Assembly (NCBI RefSeq): GCF_002091755.1
Contig: NZ_BDAI01000009.1
Coordinates: 62,001-126,000, forward strand
Length of the DNA stretch: 64,000 nucleotides
Direction of reading: 5' to 3'
Source: Pseudomonas nitroreducens NBRC 12694
Lineage (GTDB): Bacteria > Pseudomonadota > Gammaproteobacteria > Pseudomonadales > Pseudomonadaceae
The notes under the pieces were generated by a model, which had not been told where the DNA came from, did no database searches, and worked only from the letters and a program-made list of their open reading frames with translations. How positions within the stretch are numbered: the stretch's first letter is position 1; each line of letters begins with the position of its first letter. The translations under genes and the position numbers were made by a program. Shown one piece after another: positions 25,166 to 37,015 of this stretch.

Positions 25166-26017
25166 TCAGCCCCTGGCGGTGTCATCCGCCCTTGGGAACA
25201 GCGCGTTGCCGCAGCGCGAGCAGAACGCCGCTTCGGCCTCGTGGCTGGCCTTGGCGCAGGCCGGGCAAGGCTTGTCCAGTTGCCCTGGCGGGCGCTCCTG
25301 GCGCATGGCGTTGTGCAGTTCGGCGCTGAAGATGCCGGTGGGCACGGCGATGATCGAGTAGCCGGTGAGCATCACCAGGCTGGCGATGGCCTGGCCCAGC
25401 GGCGTCTTCGGAGTGATGTCGCCGAAGCCCACGGTGGTCAGGGTGACGATGGCCCAGTAGATGCCGCGGGGGATGCTGGTGAAGCCGTGCTCGGGGCCTT
25501 CGACCACGTACATCAGCGAGCCGAACACCGTCACCAGGCTCATCACCGAGACGAAGAACACCGTGATCTTCTGCCGGCTGCCGCGCAGGGCGGTGAGCAG
25601 GAAGTCGGCCTGGCGCAGGTACTGGCGCAGCTTGAGGATGCGGAAGATGCGCAGCACCCGCACGATACGGATCACCAGCAGATACTGGGCGTTGGGGTAG
25701 AAGATGGCGATCACCCCCGGCAGCACCGCCAGCAGGTCGACCAGCCCGTAGAAGCTCAGGGCATAGCGCAGGGGCTTGGGCGAGCAGTACAGGCGTAGCA
25801 GGTATTCGATCAGGAACAGGCCGTTGATCACCCACTCGATGTCGCTGAGCAGGCCGCCGTAGGCGTTGCTGATCTCGTCGACGCTGTCGAGGACCACCAC
25901 CAGCAGGCTGGCGAGGATGACGATCAGCAGCGCGCTGTCGAAGCGCCGGCCGGCGACCGTGTCGGACTGGAAGATGATGACGTAGAGGCGCTGGCGCCAG
26001 CTTTGGGGGTCGGCCAT
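25166..26017 (-). CDS. Voltage-gated potassium channel with C-terminal zinc ribbon
   Basis: 283-residue six-helix ion channel. S4 carries regularly spaced arginines (RIVRVLRIFRILKLRQYL) as a voltage sensor, and the pore loop contains the K+ filter TVGFGD. The last 40 residues hold CPAC...CSRCG, a probable zinc ribbon not usual in the Kch core. The channel sits in the inner membrane; the zinc module would be cytoplasmic and may gate or assemble it. It is divergently placed from nothing nearby and appears to be transcribed alone. Confidence 0.9.
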   Translation of the reverse strand: MADPQSWRQRLYVIIFQSDTVAGRRFDSALLIVILASLLVVVLDSVDEISNAYGGLLSDIEWVINGLFLIEYLLRLYCSPKPLRYALSFYGLVDLLAVLPGVIAIFYPNAQYLLVIRIVRVLRIFRILKLRQYLRQADFLLTALRGSRQKITVFFVSVMSLVTVFGSLMYVVEGPEHGFTSIPRGIYWAIVTLTTVGFGDITPKTPLGQAIASLVMLTGYSIIAVPTGIFSAELHNAMRQERPPGQLDKPCPACAKASHEAEAAFCSRCGNALFPRADDTARG

Positions 26018-26093
26018 GGATGAATCCGCGGAACGGGTTCAGTCACCTTAGCCGAGATGCGGCGGGGCGGCTGATGCCGCCCCGCCGGAAGGA

Positions 26094-27338
26094 TCAGGCG
26101 CGCTCGGTCGCCTGCTGCTCGTCCACGTCGCCTTCGGCCATGCAGGCCGCGGCGGTGAACAGCACGTCGGTGGAGGAGTTCAGCGCGGTTTCGGCCGAGT
26201 CCTGGAGGATGCCGATGATGAAGCCGACCGCCACCACCTGCATCGCCACCTCGCTGGAGATGCCGAACAGGCCGCAGGCCAGCGGGATCAGCAGCAGCGA
26301 GCCGCCGGCCACGCCGGAAGCGCCGCAGGCGCAGACCGAGGCGACCACGCTGAGCAGGATGGCGGTGGGCAGGTCCACGGCGATGCCGAGGGTATGCACA
26401 GCCGCCAGGGTCAGCACGCTGATGGTGATGGCGGCGCCGGCCATGTTGATGGTCGCGCCCAGCGGGATCGACACCGAGTAGGTGTCCTCGTGCAGGCCCA
26501 GGCGCTCGCACAGTTGCAGGTTGACCGGGATGTTGGCCGCCGAGCTGCGCGTGAAGAAGGCGGTGATGCCGCTCTCGCGCAGGCACATCAGCACCAGCGG
26601 GTAAGGGTTGCGACGGATCTTGGCGAAGACGATCAGCGGATTGACCACCAGCGCCACGAACAGCATGCAGCCCAGCAGCACGGCCAGCAGGTGCAGGTAG
26701 CCGAGCAAGGCGTCGAAGCCGGATTCGGCGATGGTGCCGGCCACCAGGCCGAAGATGCCCAGCGGGGCGAAGGCGATGACGACGCGAACGATCAGGGTGA
26801 CGCCGTTGGCCATGTCATCCAGCAGGTCGCGGGTGGTCTGGCGGGCGTGGCGCAGGGCGATCCCCAGGCCGATGGCCCAGGCCAGGATGGCGATGAAGTC
26901 CGCCTCCAGCAGCGCCTTCACCGGGTTGGTGGTGACGCTGAACAGCAGCGAGCGCAGCACTTCGCCAATACCGCCGGGCGGTGCCAGTTCGCTGCTGGGC
27001 GCATGCAGTACCAGGTTCGACGGGAAGGCGAAGCTGGCGATCACCGCGACCACCGCGGCGGAGAAGGTGCCGATCAGGTAGAGCACCAGGATCGGCCGGA
27101 TGTGGGTGCGCTGGCCCTGCTTGTGGTTGGCGATGGAGGCCATCACCAGTACCAGCACCAGGATCGGCGCCACGGCCTTCAGCGCGGAGATGAACAGCTT
27201 GCCGAGCAGGCCGACCGCCTGTGCGCCTTGCGGCCAGAGCAGGGCGAGGGCGATGCCGCAGAGCATGCCGATGAAGATCCGCAGGACCAGGCTGGTGCCC
27301 TTGAGCCGCTGCAGGAGGGTGGGAGTGGGAAGCGTCAT
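26094..27338 (-). CDS. sstT: SstT, serine/threonine:Na+ symporter
   Basis: 414-residue dicarboxylate/amino-acid:cation symporter family carrier. It shows the SstT blocks FFTRSSAANIPVNLQL, SIPLGATINMAGAAITI and CACGASGVAGGSLLLIPLAC. It differs from DctA in the same window by these serine-rich and GATINM motifs. ATG 27338 (MTLPTPTLLQRLKG) is the usual N-terminus and I reject the 17-codon upstream extension. Confidence 0.93.
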   Translation of the reverse strand: MTLPTPTLLQRLKGTSLVLRIFIGMLCGIALALLWPQGAQAVGLLGKLFISALKAVAPILVLVLVMASIANHKQGQRTHIRPILVLYLIGTFSAAVVAVIASFAFPSNLVLHAPSSELAPPGGIGEVLRSLLFSVTTNPVKALLEADFIAILAWAIGLGIALRHARQTTRDLLDDMANGVTLIVRVVIAFAPLGIFGLVAGTIAESGFDALLGYLHLLAVLLGCMLFVALVVNPLIVFAKIRRNPYPLVLMCLRESGITAFFTRSSAANIPVNLQLCERLGLHEDTYSVSIPLGATINMAGAAITISVLTLAAVHTLGIAVDLPTAILLSVVASVCACGASGVAGGSLLLIPLACGLFGISSEVAMQVVAVGFIIGILQDSAETALNSSTDVLFTAAACMAEGDVDEQQATERA

Positions 27339-27542
27339 GACATCGTTCGCTGCGTGAATGAGGGGACGCACCCGTGGCCGGATGCGCAAGGGCGCGGATT
27401 ATGCCGTCTGAAGTCGGCAAATGCGCGGCTACCCGTCGATTGATCGGTCAGGTTGTGCTTCTTCAGGTGTCAGGTCGCAGTCTGGACGGCTGCGCGCGCG
27501 CCGGCATTGATCCATGCCGGTCGCCTTGGCAATAAGGGGAAT

Positions 27543-28379
27543 TCAGCGCAGGTCGGCGAAGGTTTCCGGGTCCAGGTCGACGGCGGCGACCCGTTGCACG
27601 GCGCCACGCATGGTGACCTGAAAGTCATCAGCGACACGGATTTCCAGGCGGCCGCCAGCCAGGTGCAGGTCGATGTGCTCATCGCACAGCCCCAGCCGGC
27701 GTGCCACTGCGGCCGCCGCGCAACTGCTGGTGCCGGAGGACAGCGTGTAGCCGGCGCCGCGCTCCCAGATTTCGACGCGCAGCGCGTCGCGGGCGAGCCA
27801 CTGGACGAACTGCACGTTGCTGCGCCGGGGGAACAGCGGATGATTTTCCAGCAGCGGACCGAGGCGGCGTGCCAGTTCGGGGCTGGTCTGTTCGACGAAG
27901 ACCACGCAGTGCGGATTACCCATGGAAACGGCGTTGATCTCCAGCGCGACGCCGTCGATTTCCAGTGGATAGCCCAGCGCCTCGGGGGCATCGACCCGCA
28001 CCGGAATCCTTGCGCAGGCGAACTCGGCGCGGCCCATGGATACCTCGACGGTGCGACCCTCGTCGAATACCTGGCTGGTGACCGTACCGCCGGCGGTGAC
28101 GACGTCGAACGGCTGGTCTGCGACCAATCCGCAATCCCACAGGTAGCGGGAGAAAATGCGCAGGCCGTTGCCGCTCTTCTCCGCTTCCGAGCCGTCCGGA
28201 TTGAGGATGCGCAGGCCGAAGGCGCTGTCGCTGTGATTCGCCAGCAGGATGCCGTCGGAGCCGATGCCGAAGTGGCGGTCGCAGACCCGGCCGATCTGCG
28301 CCGGCGTCAGGGTAAAGGGCGCTTTGCCGGCGTACACCAGATAGTCATTGCCCAGTGCCTGGTATTTCACGAAGTGCAT
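27543..28379 (-). CDS. DapF-family protein with both catalytic cysteines replaced by serine
   Basis: 278 residues with the two-lobed diaminopimelate epimerase fold: N-terminal MHFVKYQALGNDYLVY, NPDGSEAEKSGNGLRIFSRY, VSMGNPHCVVFVE and WERGAGYTLSSGTSSCAAAA. In DapF the catalytic pair are Cys in CGNGAR and Cys in CGTGAC. Here the DNA encodes Ser at both places (KSGNGLR and SSGTSS). Classical two-base epimerisation by thiolates is therefore unlikely, and the protein may be a diverged paralogue with another substrate or reaction. It lies 32 bp downstream of the urea transporter on the same strand. The main dapF of the genome should be elsewhere. Confidence 0.85.
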   Translation of the reverse strand: MHFVKYQALGNDYLVYAGKAPFTLTPAQIGRVCDRHFGIGSDGILLANHSDSAFGLRILNPDGSEAEKSGNGLRIFSRYLWDCGLVADQPFDVVTAGGTVTSQVFDEGRTVEVSMGRAEFACARIPVRVDAPEALGYPLEIDGVALEINAVSMGNPHCVVFVEQTSPELARRLGPLLENHPLFPRRSNVQFVQWLARDALRVEIWERGAGYTLSSGTSSCAAAAVARRLGLCDEHIDLHLAGGRLEIRVADDFQVTMRGAVQRVAAVDLDPETFADLR

Positions 28380-28411
28380 GGTCGCGGTCCGTCGCCAGTG
28401 GAAAGCTCCGA

Positions 28412-29326
28412 CTATACACGCGGCCCGGTGTGTTCCGTGCCCTGGCTCAGCAGCGCATCCAGCACGCGCTGGCCGAGAATCACCAGCCAGCAGGCGAGGA
28501 TGAAGGGCGCGGTGAAGGCGGGCAGGCCGACCAGCGCGAAGCAGGGTTGCAGCAGCACCGCCAGGAGGATGCCGCACAGTGGCGCCAGGGGGCTGCGGAA
28601 GCGCAGCGACAGGGCGATCCCGGCCAGCGCGCCGTTCAGCCCGAGCAGTCCGGCCTGAGCGGAGGCGGCCGGCAGGCCGAACAGCGGCGCGATGGCCAAG
28701 GCGCCTGCGGCGCCGAGCAGCGCCCAGAACGCGGCGCGACGATCCGCCAGCAGCAGGCCGAGGGCGATGGTCAGGCCGGCGAGCGGTTCGCCGAGGAAGA
28801 TCACCTCGCCGAAGCCCAGCGTCGTCGAATCCAGCAACGGGTTCACCGTGCCGCAGGACAGGCAGGCGGTCGCGGCCGCCGGCGCGAAGCCAAGGGCCTT
28901 GCCCAGCGTCACCGACACCCAGCCCAGCAGCACGAAGGCCGAGGTATAGGCCGGCAGGCCGAAGCGCTGGCGTGACTGCCGCAATAGCACGGCCTGCACC
29001 GCCACCGAGGTGAGGATGGCGGCGATGGTCAGCATCACCAGCCCCAGCGACCACTGGAATACGAAGGGCAGCAGCAGGCCGATGAGGATCGGGTTGTAGT
29101 CGTGCAGGCCGGCGTCGATGTCCGCCTGCGGCTCGCGCACGAAGCGCGCGGTGAGCGGGCCGAGCAGGGCGCCCAGCACGGCGCCGGGCAGCAGCTGCGG
29201 TGCGGACCAGGCGATGGTCAGCAGCAGGATCAGGCCGAAGCGTGCGTCAGCCTGCAGGTAGATCTGGCCGAAGCCGATCAGCCGGGTACGCAGCGGATGT
29301 TTCCTGGAGAGAGGATTCAGGTGCAT
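28412..29326 (-). CDS. Urea transporter (UT family)
   Basis: 304-residue membrane protein, mostly hydrophobic, with the two internal UT repeats: DYNPILIGLLLPF early and GLLGLNGALAGIALSL later, and a closing PAFTAPFILACWLVIL. UT proteins form passive urea channels. It precedes the DapF-like gene on the same strand, and a minus-strand terminator-like hairpin lies about 130 bp before its start, suggesting a leader that could attenuate transcription. No urease gene is in the window. Confidence 0.85.
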   Translation of the reverse strand: MHLNPLSRKHPLRTRLIGFGQIYLQADARFGLILLLTIAWSAPQLLPGAVLGALLGPLTARFVREPQADIDAGLHDYNPILIGLLLPFVFQWSLGLVMLTIAAILTSVAVQAVLLRQSRQRFGLPAYTSAFVLLGWVSVTLGKALGFAPAAATACLSCGTVNPLLDSTTLGFGEVIFLGEPLAGLTIALGLLLADRRAAFWALLGAAGALAIAPLFGLPAASAQAGLLGLNGALAGIALSLRFRSPLAPLCGILLAVLLQPCFALVGLPAFTAPFILACWLVILGQRVLDALLSQGTEHTGPRV

Positions 29327-29452
29327 GTGGGTACAGGGCAGGTTAAATGAGGCTCCGCAGCGCTTCGCTAGGTGTGGAGCATCGAGGCCCCATCGACGAG
29401 CAGTGCGTGAGCATTCTGTGACGCCGCCATACGGGGCCGCGCCACGGGGTTG

Positions 29453-29496
29453 GAAAAAGAAAAGAGGCTGCCGGCGGGATCGCCGCCAACAGCCTC
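29453..29496 (-). terminator. Attenuator-like terminator in the leader of the urea transporter
   Basis: On the minus strand GAGGCTG pairs with CAGCCTC around an inner GGCGG/CCGCC helix, followed by TTTTCTTTTT. It ends about 130 bp before the urea-transporter start, so it either ends a small RNA or conditionally stops transcription into that gene. The 29327-29839 gap (513 bp) otherwise has no gene I support. Confidence 0.65.
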
Positions 29497-29600
29497 AAAG
29501 TTCCATGGCCAGCATTGGGAGTTGCTGCGTGGGGGCCATGGACCGACAAGCATTCGGTGCTCATGTTTCTGCTGCTGAAGCACTCAGTAGCAAGGTCAAA

Positions 29601-29650
29601 CCCGGACGGACGGGGACGCGGCCCCGTATTCCCGGCCCCGTCCGTCCGGG
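29601..29650. repeat. Perfect 15-bp inverted repeat
   Basis: Arms CCCGGACGGACGGGG (29601-29615) and CCCCGTCCGTCCGGG (29636-29650) enclose a 20-nt loop. It lies in the noncoding gap between pyk and the urea transporter, upstream of the minus-strand attenuator-like hairpin. It is not followed by a T-run on either strand. Confidence 0.7.
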
Positions 29651-29698
29651 AGTGACTCGGTGCGGAGGCACGCGCGTTGGCGTGGCTCCTGAACTCGG

Positions 29699-29832
29699 TT
29701 GCCCTCTCCCCAGCCCTCTCCCGCAAGCGGGAGAGGGGGCTTGAGCGGCAGAAGGCGGAACACCGGAGTCACCGGCGGCGCCGAACTGCCCCCTCTCCCT
29801 TCAGGGAGAGGGTTGGGGAGAGGGGCTCTCAG
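29699..29832. repeat. Pair of CCCTCTCCC-type hairpins downstream of pyk
   Basis: Two hairpins of GC-rich polypurine/polypyrimidine sequence (CCCTCTCCC...GGGAGAGGG) sit at about 29712-29740 and 29793-29830. They can also pair with each other. The second type is shared with the modC/pcpS gap. They probably mark the 3' end of the gcl-pyk operon. Confidence 0.6.
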
Positions 29833-29839
29833 GCTTGCA

Positions 29840-31270
29840 TCAAACTTCCAGTGCCGGCGCCACCGTCTCGATCCGCAGCATGTTGGTGCTGCCCGGCTGG
29901 CCGAAGGGCACGCCGGCGGTGATCACCACGGTGTCGCCACGGCGTGCCATGCGTTGGGCCAGGGCGATGTCCAGGGCGGTGGAGCAGATCTCGTCGACAT
30001 GGGCGAGCTGCGCGTTGACCACCGAATGGACACCCCAGGCCACGGTCAGGCGGCGGGCGGATTTCAGTTGCGGGGTGAGGCTGAGGATCGGTGCCTTGGG
30101 CCGCTCGCGGGAGGCGCGCAGGGTCGAGGCGCCGGACTCGGTGTAGTTCACCAGCACCGCCACCGGCAGGATGCGGCTGATCCGGCGGATCGCGCAGCTG
30201 ATGGCGTCGGAGACGGTGGCGTCCGGTTCCGGGCGGTTGATCTCCAGCGTCGCCTGGTAGTCCGGCTCGGCTTCGACCTGGCGGATGATCTTCGCCATCA
30301 TCTCCACGGCCTCGCGCGGATACTGGCCCGAGGCGCTTTCGGCGCTGAGCATCACGCAGTCGGCGCCTTCGCTGACGGCATTGGCAACGTCGGTCACCTC
30401 GGCACGGGTCGGCGCCGGGGAGAAGCGCATGGATTCGAGCATCTGCGTCGCCACCACTACCGGGCGGCCGAGCTGGCGGCAGACCTGGATGATGCGCTTC
30501 TGGATGCCCGGCACGCTCTCGGCCGGCATCTCCACGCCGAGGTCGCCACGGGCGACCATGATCGCGTCGGACAGGCGGGCGATGGCTTCGATGGACTGCA
30601 CCGCCGAAGGCTTCTCGATCTTGGCCATGAGGAACGCCTTGTCGCCGATCAGCGCGCGGGCTTCCTCGATGTCTTCGGGGCGTTGCACAAAGGACAGCGC
30701 CACCCAGTCCACGCCCAGCTCCAGGCCGAACGTAAGATCTCGGCGGTCCTTGGCGGTCAGCGGGCTGAGCTTGAGCACAGCCTCGGGGACGTTGACGCCC
30801 TTGCGGTCGGACAGCTCGCCGCTGTTCATCACGCGCGTCTCGATGGCATCGCTGTGGGCGTTGAGCACCTGCAGGCGAATCTTGCCGTCGTCGAGCAGCA
30901 GGCTCATGCCCGGTTCCAGCGCCTGGATGATTTCCGGGTGGGGCAGGGTGACGCGCTGCTGGTCTCCCGGTGCGTCGTTGAGGTCGAGGGTGAAGGTCTG
31001 GCCCTTCTCCAGCTGGACGGCGCCCTCGGCGAAACGGCCCACGCGCAGCTTCGGCCCTTGCAGGTCCATGAGGATGCCGATGGGGTAGTTCAGTTCGGCT
31101 TCCACTTCGCGCACCCAGGCGAAACGCTGGGCGTGGTCGCTGTACTCGCCGTGGCTGAAGTTCAGGCGGAACAGGTTGGCGCCGGCTTCCACCAATGCGC
31201 GGATGTCGTCGCGGCTTTTGATCGCCGGGCCCAGGGTCGCGAGGATTTTTACTTTCTTGTCAGGAGTCAT
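29840..31270 (-). CDS. pykF: Pyruvate kinase
   Basis: 476 residues, catalysing phosphoenolpyruvate + ADP to pyruvate + ATP. Family signatures are KILATLGPA, FRLNFSHG, LMDLQGPKLRVG and the metal/substrate helix LMAKIEKPSAVQ with ARGDLGVEMP. It is last in the gcl-hyi-glxR-ttuD-pyk operon, where it would finish conversion of glyoxylate-derived glycerate to pyruvate. The operon position distinguishes it from a general glycolytic pyk. Confidence 0.96.
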   Translation of the reverse strand: MTPDKKVKILATLGPAIKSRDDIRALVEAGANLFRLNFSHGEYSDHAQRFAWVREVEAELNYPIGILMDLQGPKLRVGRFAEGAVQLEKGQTFTLDLNDAPGDQQRVTLPHPEIIQALEPGMSLLLDDGKIRLQVLNAHSDAIETRVMNSGELSDRKGVNVPEAVLKLSPLTAKDRRDLTFGLELGVDWVALSFVQRPEDIEEARALIGDKAFLMAKIEKPSAVQSIEAIARLSDAIMVARGDLGVEMPAESVPGIQKRIIQVCRQLGRPVVVATQMLESMRFSPAPTRAEVTDVANAVSEGADCVMLSAESASGQYPREAVEMMAKIIRQVEAEPDYQATLEINRPEPDATVSDAISCAIRRISRILPVAVLVNYTESGASTLRASRERPKAPILSLTPQLKSARRLTVAWGVHSVVNAQLAHVDEICSTALDIALAQRMARRGDTVVITAGVPFGQPGSTNMLRIETVAPALEV

Positions 31271-31448
31271 AATCAGGCTCGAATCAGGTGATTTCGTGGC
31301 CGCGTTGCTGGGTCAGCGTTCGCCAGGCTAGACGCGGAATGCAGCTAATGGTGTTCCCTTGGCAAATTCCGCAACGACGCATGGCGAACGCTGACACGCA
31401 ACCCGAAGGGACGGGGCCAGCTTGTCGCAGTGCAGCGTTGCTCGTCGG

Positions 31449-32804
<1,356 letters not shown>

Positions 32805-32991
32805 GACAGGCTCCCGTGATTCTTGTTGTGGTGTATCCATGGCTCAATCTCCTTGGCAAAGGAGACTCAGCGATGGATTCGAACGCCCCGGCCGGCAAGG
32901 CCGTGATTCCCAACGGCCGGGTGTTCGAGTCGCTTTGCAGCATGGCGGGCGACGCCACTCCCATAACCTCGCCCGTCACCTTGCTCTTGCT

Positions 32992-33019
32992 GGCGGATAA
33001 CGCCGTGGCGTTATCCGCC
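32992..33019. repeat. 13-bp inverted repeat between glxR and ttuD
   Basis: GGCGGATAACGCC / GGCGTTATCCGCC with a 2-nt centre, in the 220-bp gap 32805-33024. It resembles a widely dispersed Pseudomonas intergenic hairpin. Two further palindromic stretches (around 32848-32867 and 32890-32922) lie in the same gap. No gene is seen there. Confidence 0.75.
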
Positions 33020-33024
33020 GCCTC

Positions 33025-33915
33025 TCAATCCTTGCGGATGGAGAAGTTGGCCATGTGCTCCAGGCCCTTGATCAGGCCGGAGTGGTCCCAGTTGCTGCCG
33101 CCGATGGCCGCGCAGGTGCTGAACACTTGCTGGGCGTTGGCGGTGTTGGGCAGGTTCAGGCCCAGTTCGCGCGCGCCGGCCAGGGCCAGGTTGAGGTCCT
33201 TCTGGTGCAGGCTGATGCGGAAGCCCGGATCGAAGGTGCCCTTGACCATGCGGTCGCCGTGCACTTCGAGGATGCGCGAGGAGGCGAAGCCGCCCATCAG
33301 CGCTTCACGCACCTTGGCCGGGTCCGCGCCATTCTTGGCGGCGAACAGCAGGGCTTCGGCAACGGCCTGGATGTTCAGGGCGACGATGATCTGGTTGGCC
33401 ACCTTGGCGGTCTGGCCATCGCCATTGCCGCCGACGCGGGTGATGTTCTTGCCCATGGCCTGGAACAGCGGCAGGGCGCGTTCGAAGGTATTCGGGCAGC
33501 CGCCGACCATGATGCTCAGGGACGCGGCCTTGGCGCCGACTTCACCACCGGAAACCGGGGCGTCCAGGTACTGCGCGCCAGTGGCCTTGATCTTCTCGGC
33601 GAAGGTCTTGGTGGCGGTGGGGGAGATCGAGCTCATGTCGATCACCACCTTGTTCGGGCCCACGCCCTCGGCGATGCCGTCCTTGCGGAACAGCACGTCT
33701 TCGACCTGCGGGGTGTCCGGGACCATCACGATGATGAACTCGGCTTCCTGGGCCACTTCCTTGGGGTTGGCCAGGCCGATGGCGCCGGCTTCGACCAGGG
33801 CGGCAGGCGCTGCATCGTGGTGGGTGGAAACGAAGAGCTGGTGACCGGCTTTCTGCAGGTTCTGCGCCATGGGCAGGCCCATGATGCCGGTGCCGATGAA
33901 TCCGATTTTGGCCAT
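33025..33915 (-). CDS. glxR: GlxR, tartronate semialdehyde reductase (2-hydroxy-3-oxopropionate reductase)
   Basis: 296-residue NAD(P)-dependent enzyme of the beta-hydroxyacid dehydrogenase family, reducing tartronate semialdehyde to glycerate. It has the Rossmann motif GFIGTGIMGLPMAQNL, substrate motif DAPVSGGEVGAKAASL, and the catalytic Lys in GDGQTAKVANQII. It follows hyi by 69 bp in the operon. Confidence 0.95.
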   Translation of the reverse strand: MAKIGFIGTGIMGLPMAQNLQKAGHQLFVSTHHDAAPAALVEAGAIGLANPKEVAQEAEFIIVMVPDTPQVEDVLFRKDGIAEGVGPNKVVIDMSSISPTATKTFAEKIKATGAQYLDAPVSGGEVGAKAASLSIMVGGCPNTFERALPLFQAMGKNITRVGGNGDGQTAKVANQIIVALNIQAVAEALLFAAKNGADPAKVREALMGGFASSRILEVHGDRMVKGTFDPGFRISLHQKDLNLALAGARELGLNLPNTANAQQVFSTCAAIGGSNWDHSGLIKGLEHMANFSIRKD

Positions 33916-33984
33916 GAGGAAATCTCCTGGTTGTTCTTGTTGGGCTGGCTGGCGCGGTGCGTACCCACCGCGCCAGCCGGCGAA

Positions 33985-34767
33985 TCAGATGACGTTGTGG
34001 CTCTTCAGCCAGCCGAGACCGGCTTCGGTGGTGGTCTTGGGCTTGTATTCACAGCCGACCCAGCCGCGGTAGCCGATGCGGTCCAGGTGATCGAACAGGA
34101 AGCGGTAGTTGATCTCGCCGGTGCCCGGCTCGTGGCGGCCGGGGTTGTCGGCCAGCTGCACGTGGTTGATCGAGGCGAGGTTCTTCTCCAGCGTCCGCGC
34201 CAGGTCACCTTCCATGATCTGCATGTGGTAGATGTCGTACTGCAGGAACAGGTTGGCGCTGCCGACCTTCTCGCGGATGTCCTGGGCCTGCTTCGTGGTC
34301 TGCAGGTAGAAGCCGGGAATGTCGATCGTGTTGATCATTTCCATGACCAGCTTGATGCCCGCGGCTTCGAGCCTGCCCGCCGCATACTCCAGGTTGTTCA
34401 GGAAGGTGTTTTCGATGGTCGCGCAGTCATGACCCTGCGGACGGATGCCGGCCAGGCAGTTGACCTGGGTGTTGCCCAGGACCTTGGCGTAGGCGATGGC
34501 CTTGTCGACGCCGGCGCGGAATTCCTCGACGCGGTCCGGGTGGCAGGCGATGCCGCGTTCGCCTTTCGACCAATCGCCCGCCGGAAGGTTGAACAGCACT
34601 TGCTCGAGCTGGTTGGCGTCCAGGCGGGCCTTGATCACCTCGGCCTCGACGTCATACGGGAAGAGGTACTCGACACCGCTGAAACCGGCGCGTGCGGCGG
34701 CGTCGAAGCGGTCGAGGAAGTCCACCTCGGTGAACAGCATGGACAGGTTGGCGCAGAAACGGGGCAT
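33985..34767 (-). CDS. hyi: Hyi, hydroxypyruvate isomerase
   Basis: 260-residue TIM-barrel (AP_endonuc_2) isomerase interconverting hydroxypyruvate and tartronate semialdehyde. The start MPRFCANLSMLFTEVDFLDR is diagnostic. Metal ligand regions are LVMEMINTIDIPGFYLQ, FLQYDIYHMQIMEGD and NHVQLADNPGRHEPGTGEIN. It lies between gcl and glxR. A 9-G homopolymer lies in the upstream gap, outside the gene. Confidence 0.95.
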   Translation of the reverse strand: MPRFCANLSMLFTEVDFLDRFDAAARAGFSGVEYLFPYDVEAEVIKARLDANQLEQVLFNLPAGDWSKGERGIACHPDRVEEFRAGVDKAIAYAKVLGNTQVNCLAGIRPQGHDCATIENTFLNNLEYAAGRLEAAGIKLVMEMINTIDIPGFYLQTTKQAQDIREKVGSANLFLQYDIYHMQIMEGDLARTLEKNLASINHVQLADNPGRHEPGTGEINYRFLFDHLDRIGYRGWVGCEYKPKTTTEAGLGWLKSHNVI

Positions 34768-34901
34768 GGGGTCACTCCTGTTGAACGGGTGGTGCGTGGT
34801 GCTCGGCTTCTTCTTTAGAGAGAGCTGGGGGGGGGACTCCCCGCCAGGAAATGTCCACCCCCAGCTCCTCCCCGCAGGGAGTAGTCGTTCGCTCCGACTA
34901 A

Positions 34902-36677
<1,776 letters not shown>

Positions 36678-36703
36678 ATTTTGTTCCTCGGTTCTTATAC
36701 TGA

Positions 36704-36870
36704 TTGTGTACAAAAGTTGAGGCGATTCTAGGCAGGCAATTCGACGAAGGTCAAGACGGGTTGTATACGATGGACTAAACGGTCATTTTTCACTGAAGGC
36801 CTTCTGCTGCGCTGGTTTCCGAGAAAACCTGAACGCATGGTCAAACTATCGTTTGAAAAAATGTATACAA
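36704..36870. promoter_or_regulatory. Three TTGT(A/G)TACAA-like operators upstream of gcl
   Basis: TTGTGTACAA at 36704-36713, TTGTATACGA at 36761-36770 and ATGTATACAA at 36861-36870. The last two are exactly 100 bp apart. A fourth, TTTGTGTACAG, lies at 38419-38429 before moaA. The 338-bp gap 36678-37015 separates divergent gcl and the GlcG-like gene, so these are likely binding sites for a pathway regulator. GTATAC-centred sites are typical of FadR-subfamily GntR regulators; no such gene is in the window. Confidence 0.55.
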
Positions 36871-37015
36871 AAATAGATGCATATTGTCCTTTTCAGTTGC
36901 TTTGGGTGAGACCTTCGGCTACTAGATTGCGTACAGATTTCTGATACGCGTGTGTGCAGCATTTATCGGTGCGCACAGCGTGATCCGGCTTATCACCCTT
37001 GAAGAGGAAAACCTC

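Noticed and set aside
29720..29830. Polypurine hairpins as an RNA gene
   Set aside because: They are better explained as dispersed CCCTCTCCC hairpins at operon ends.
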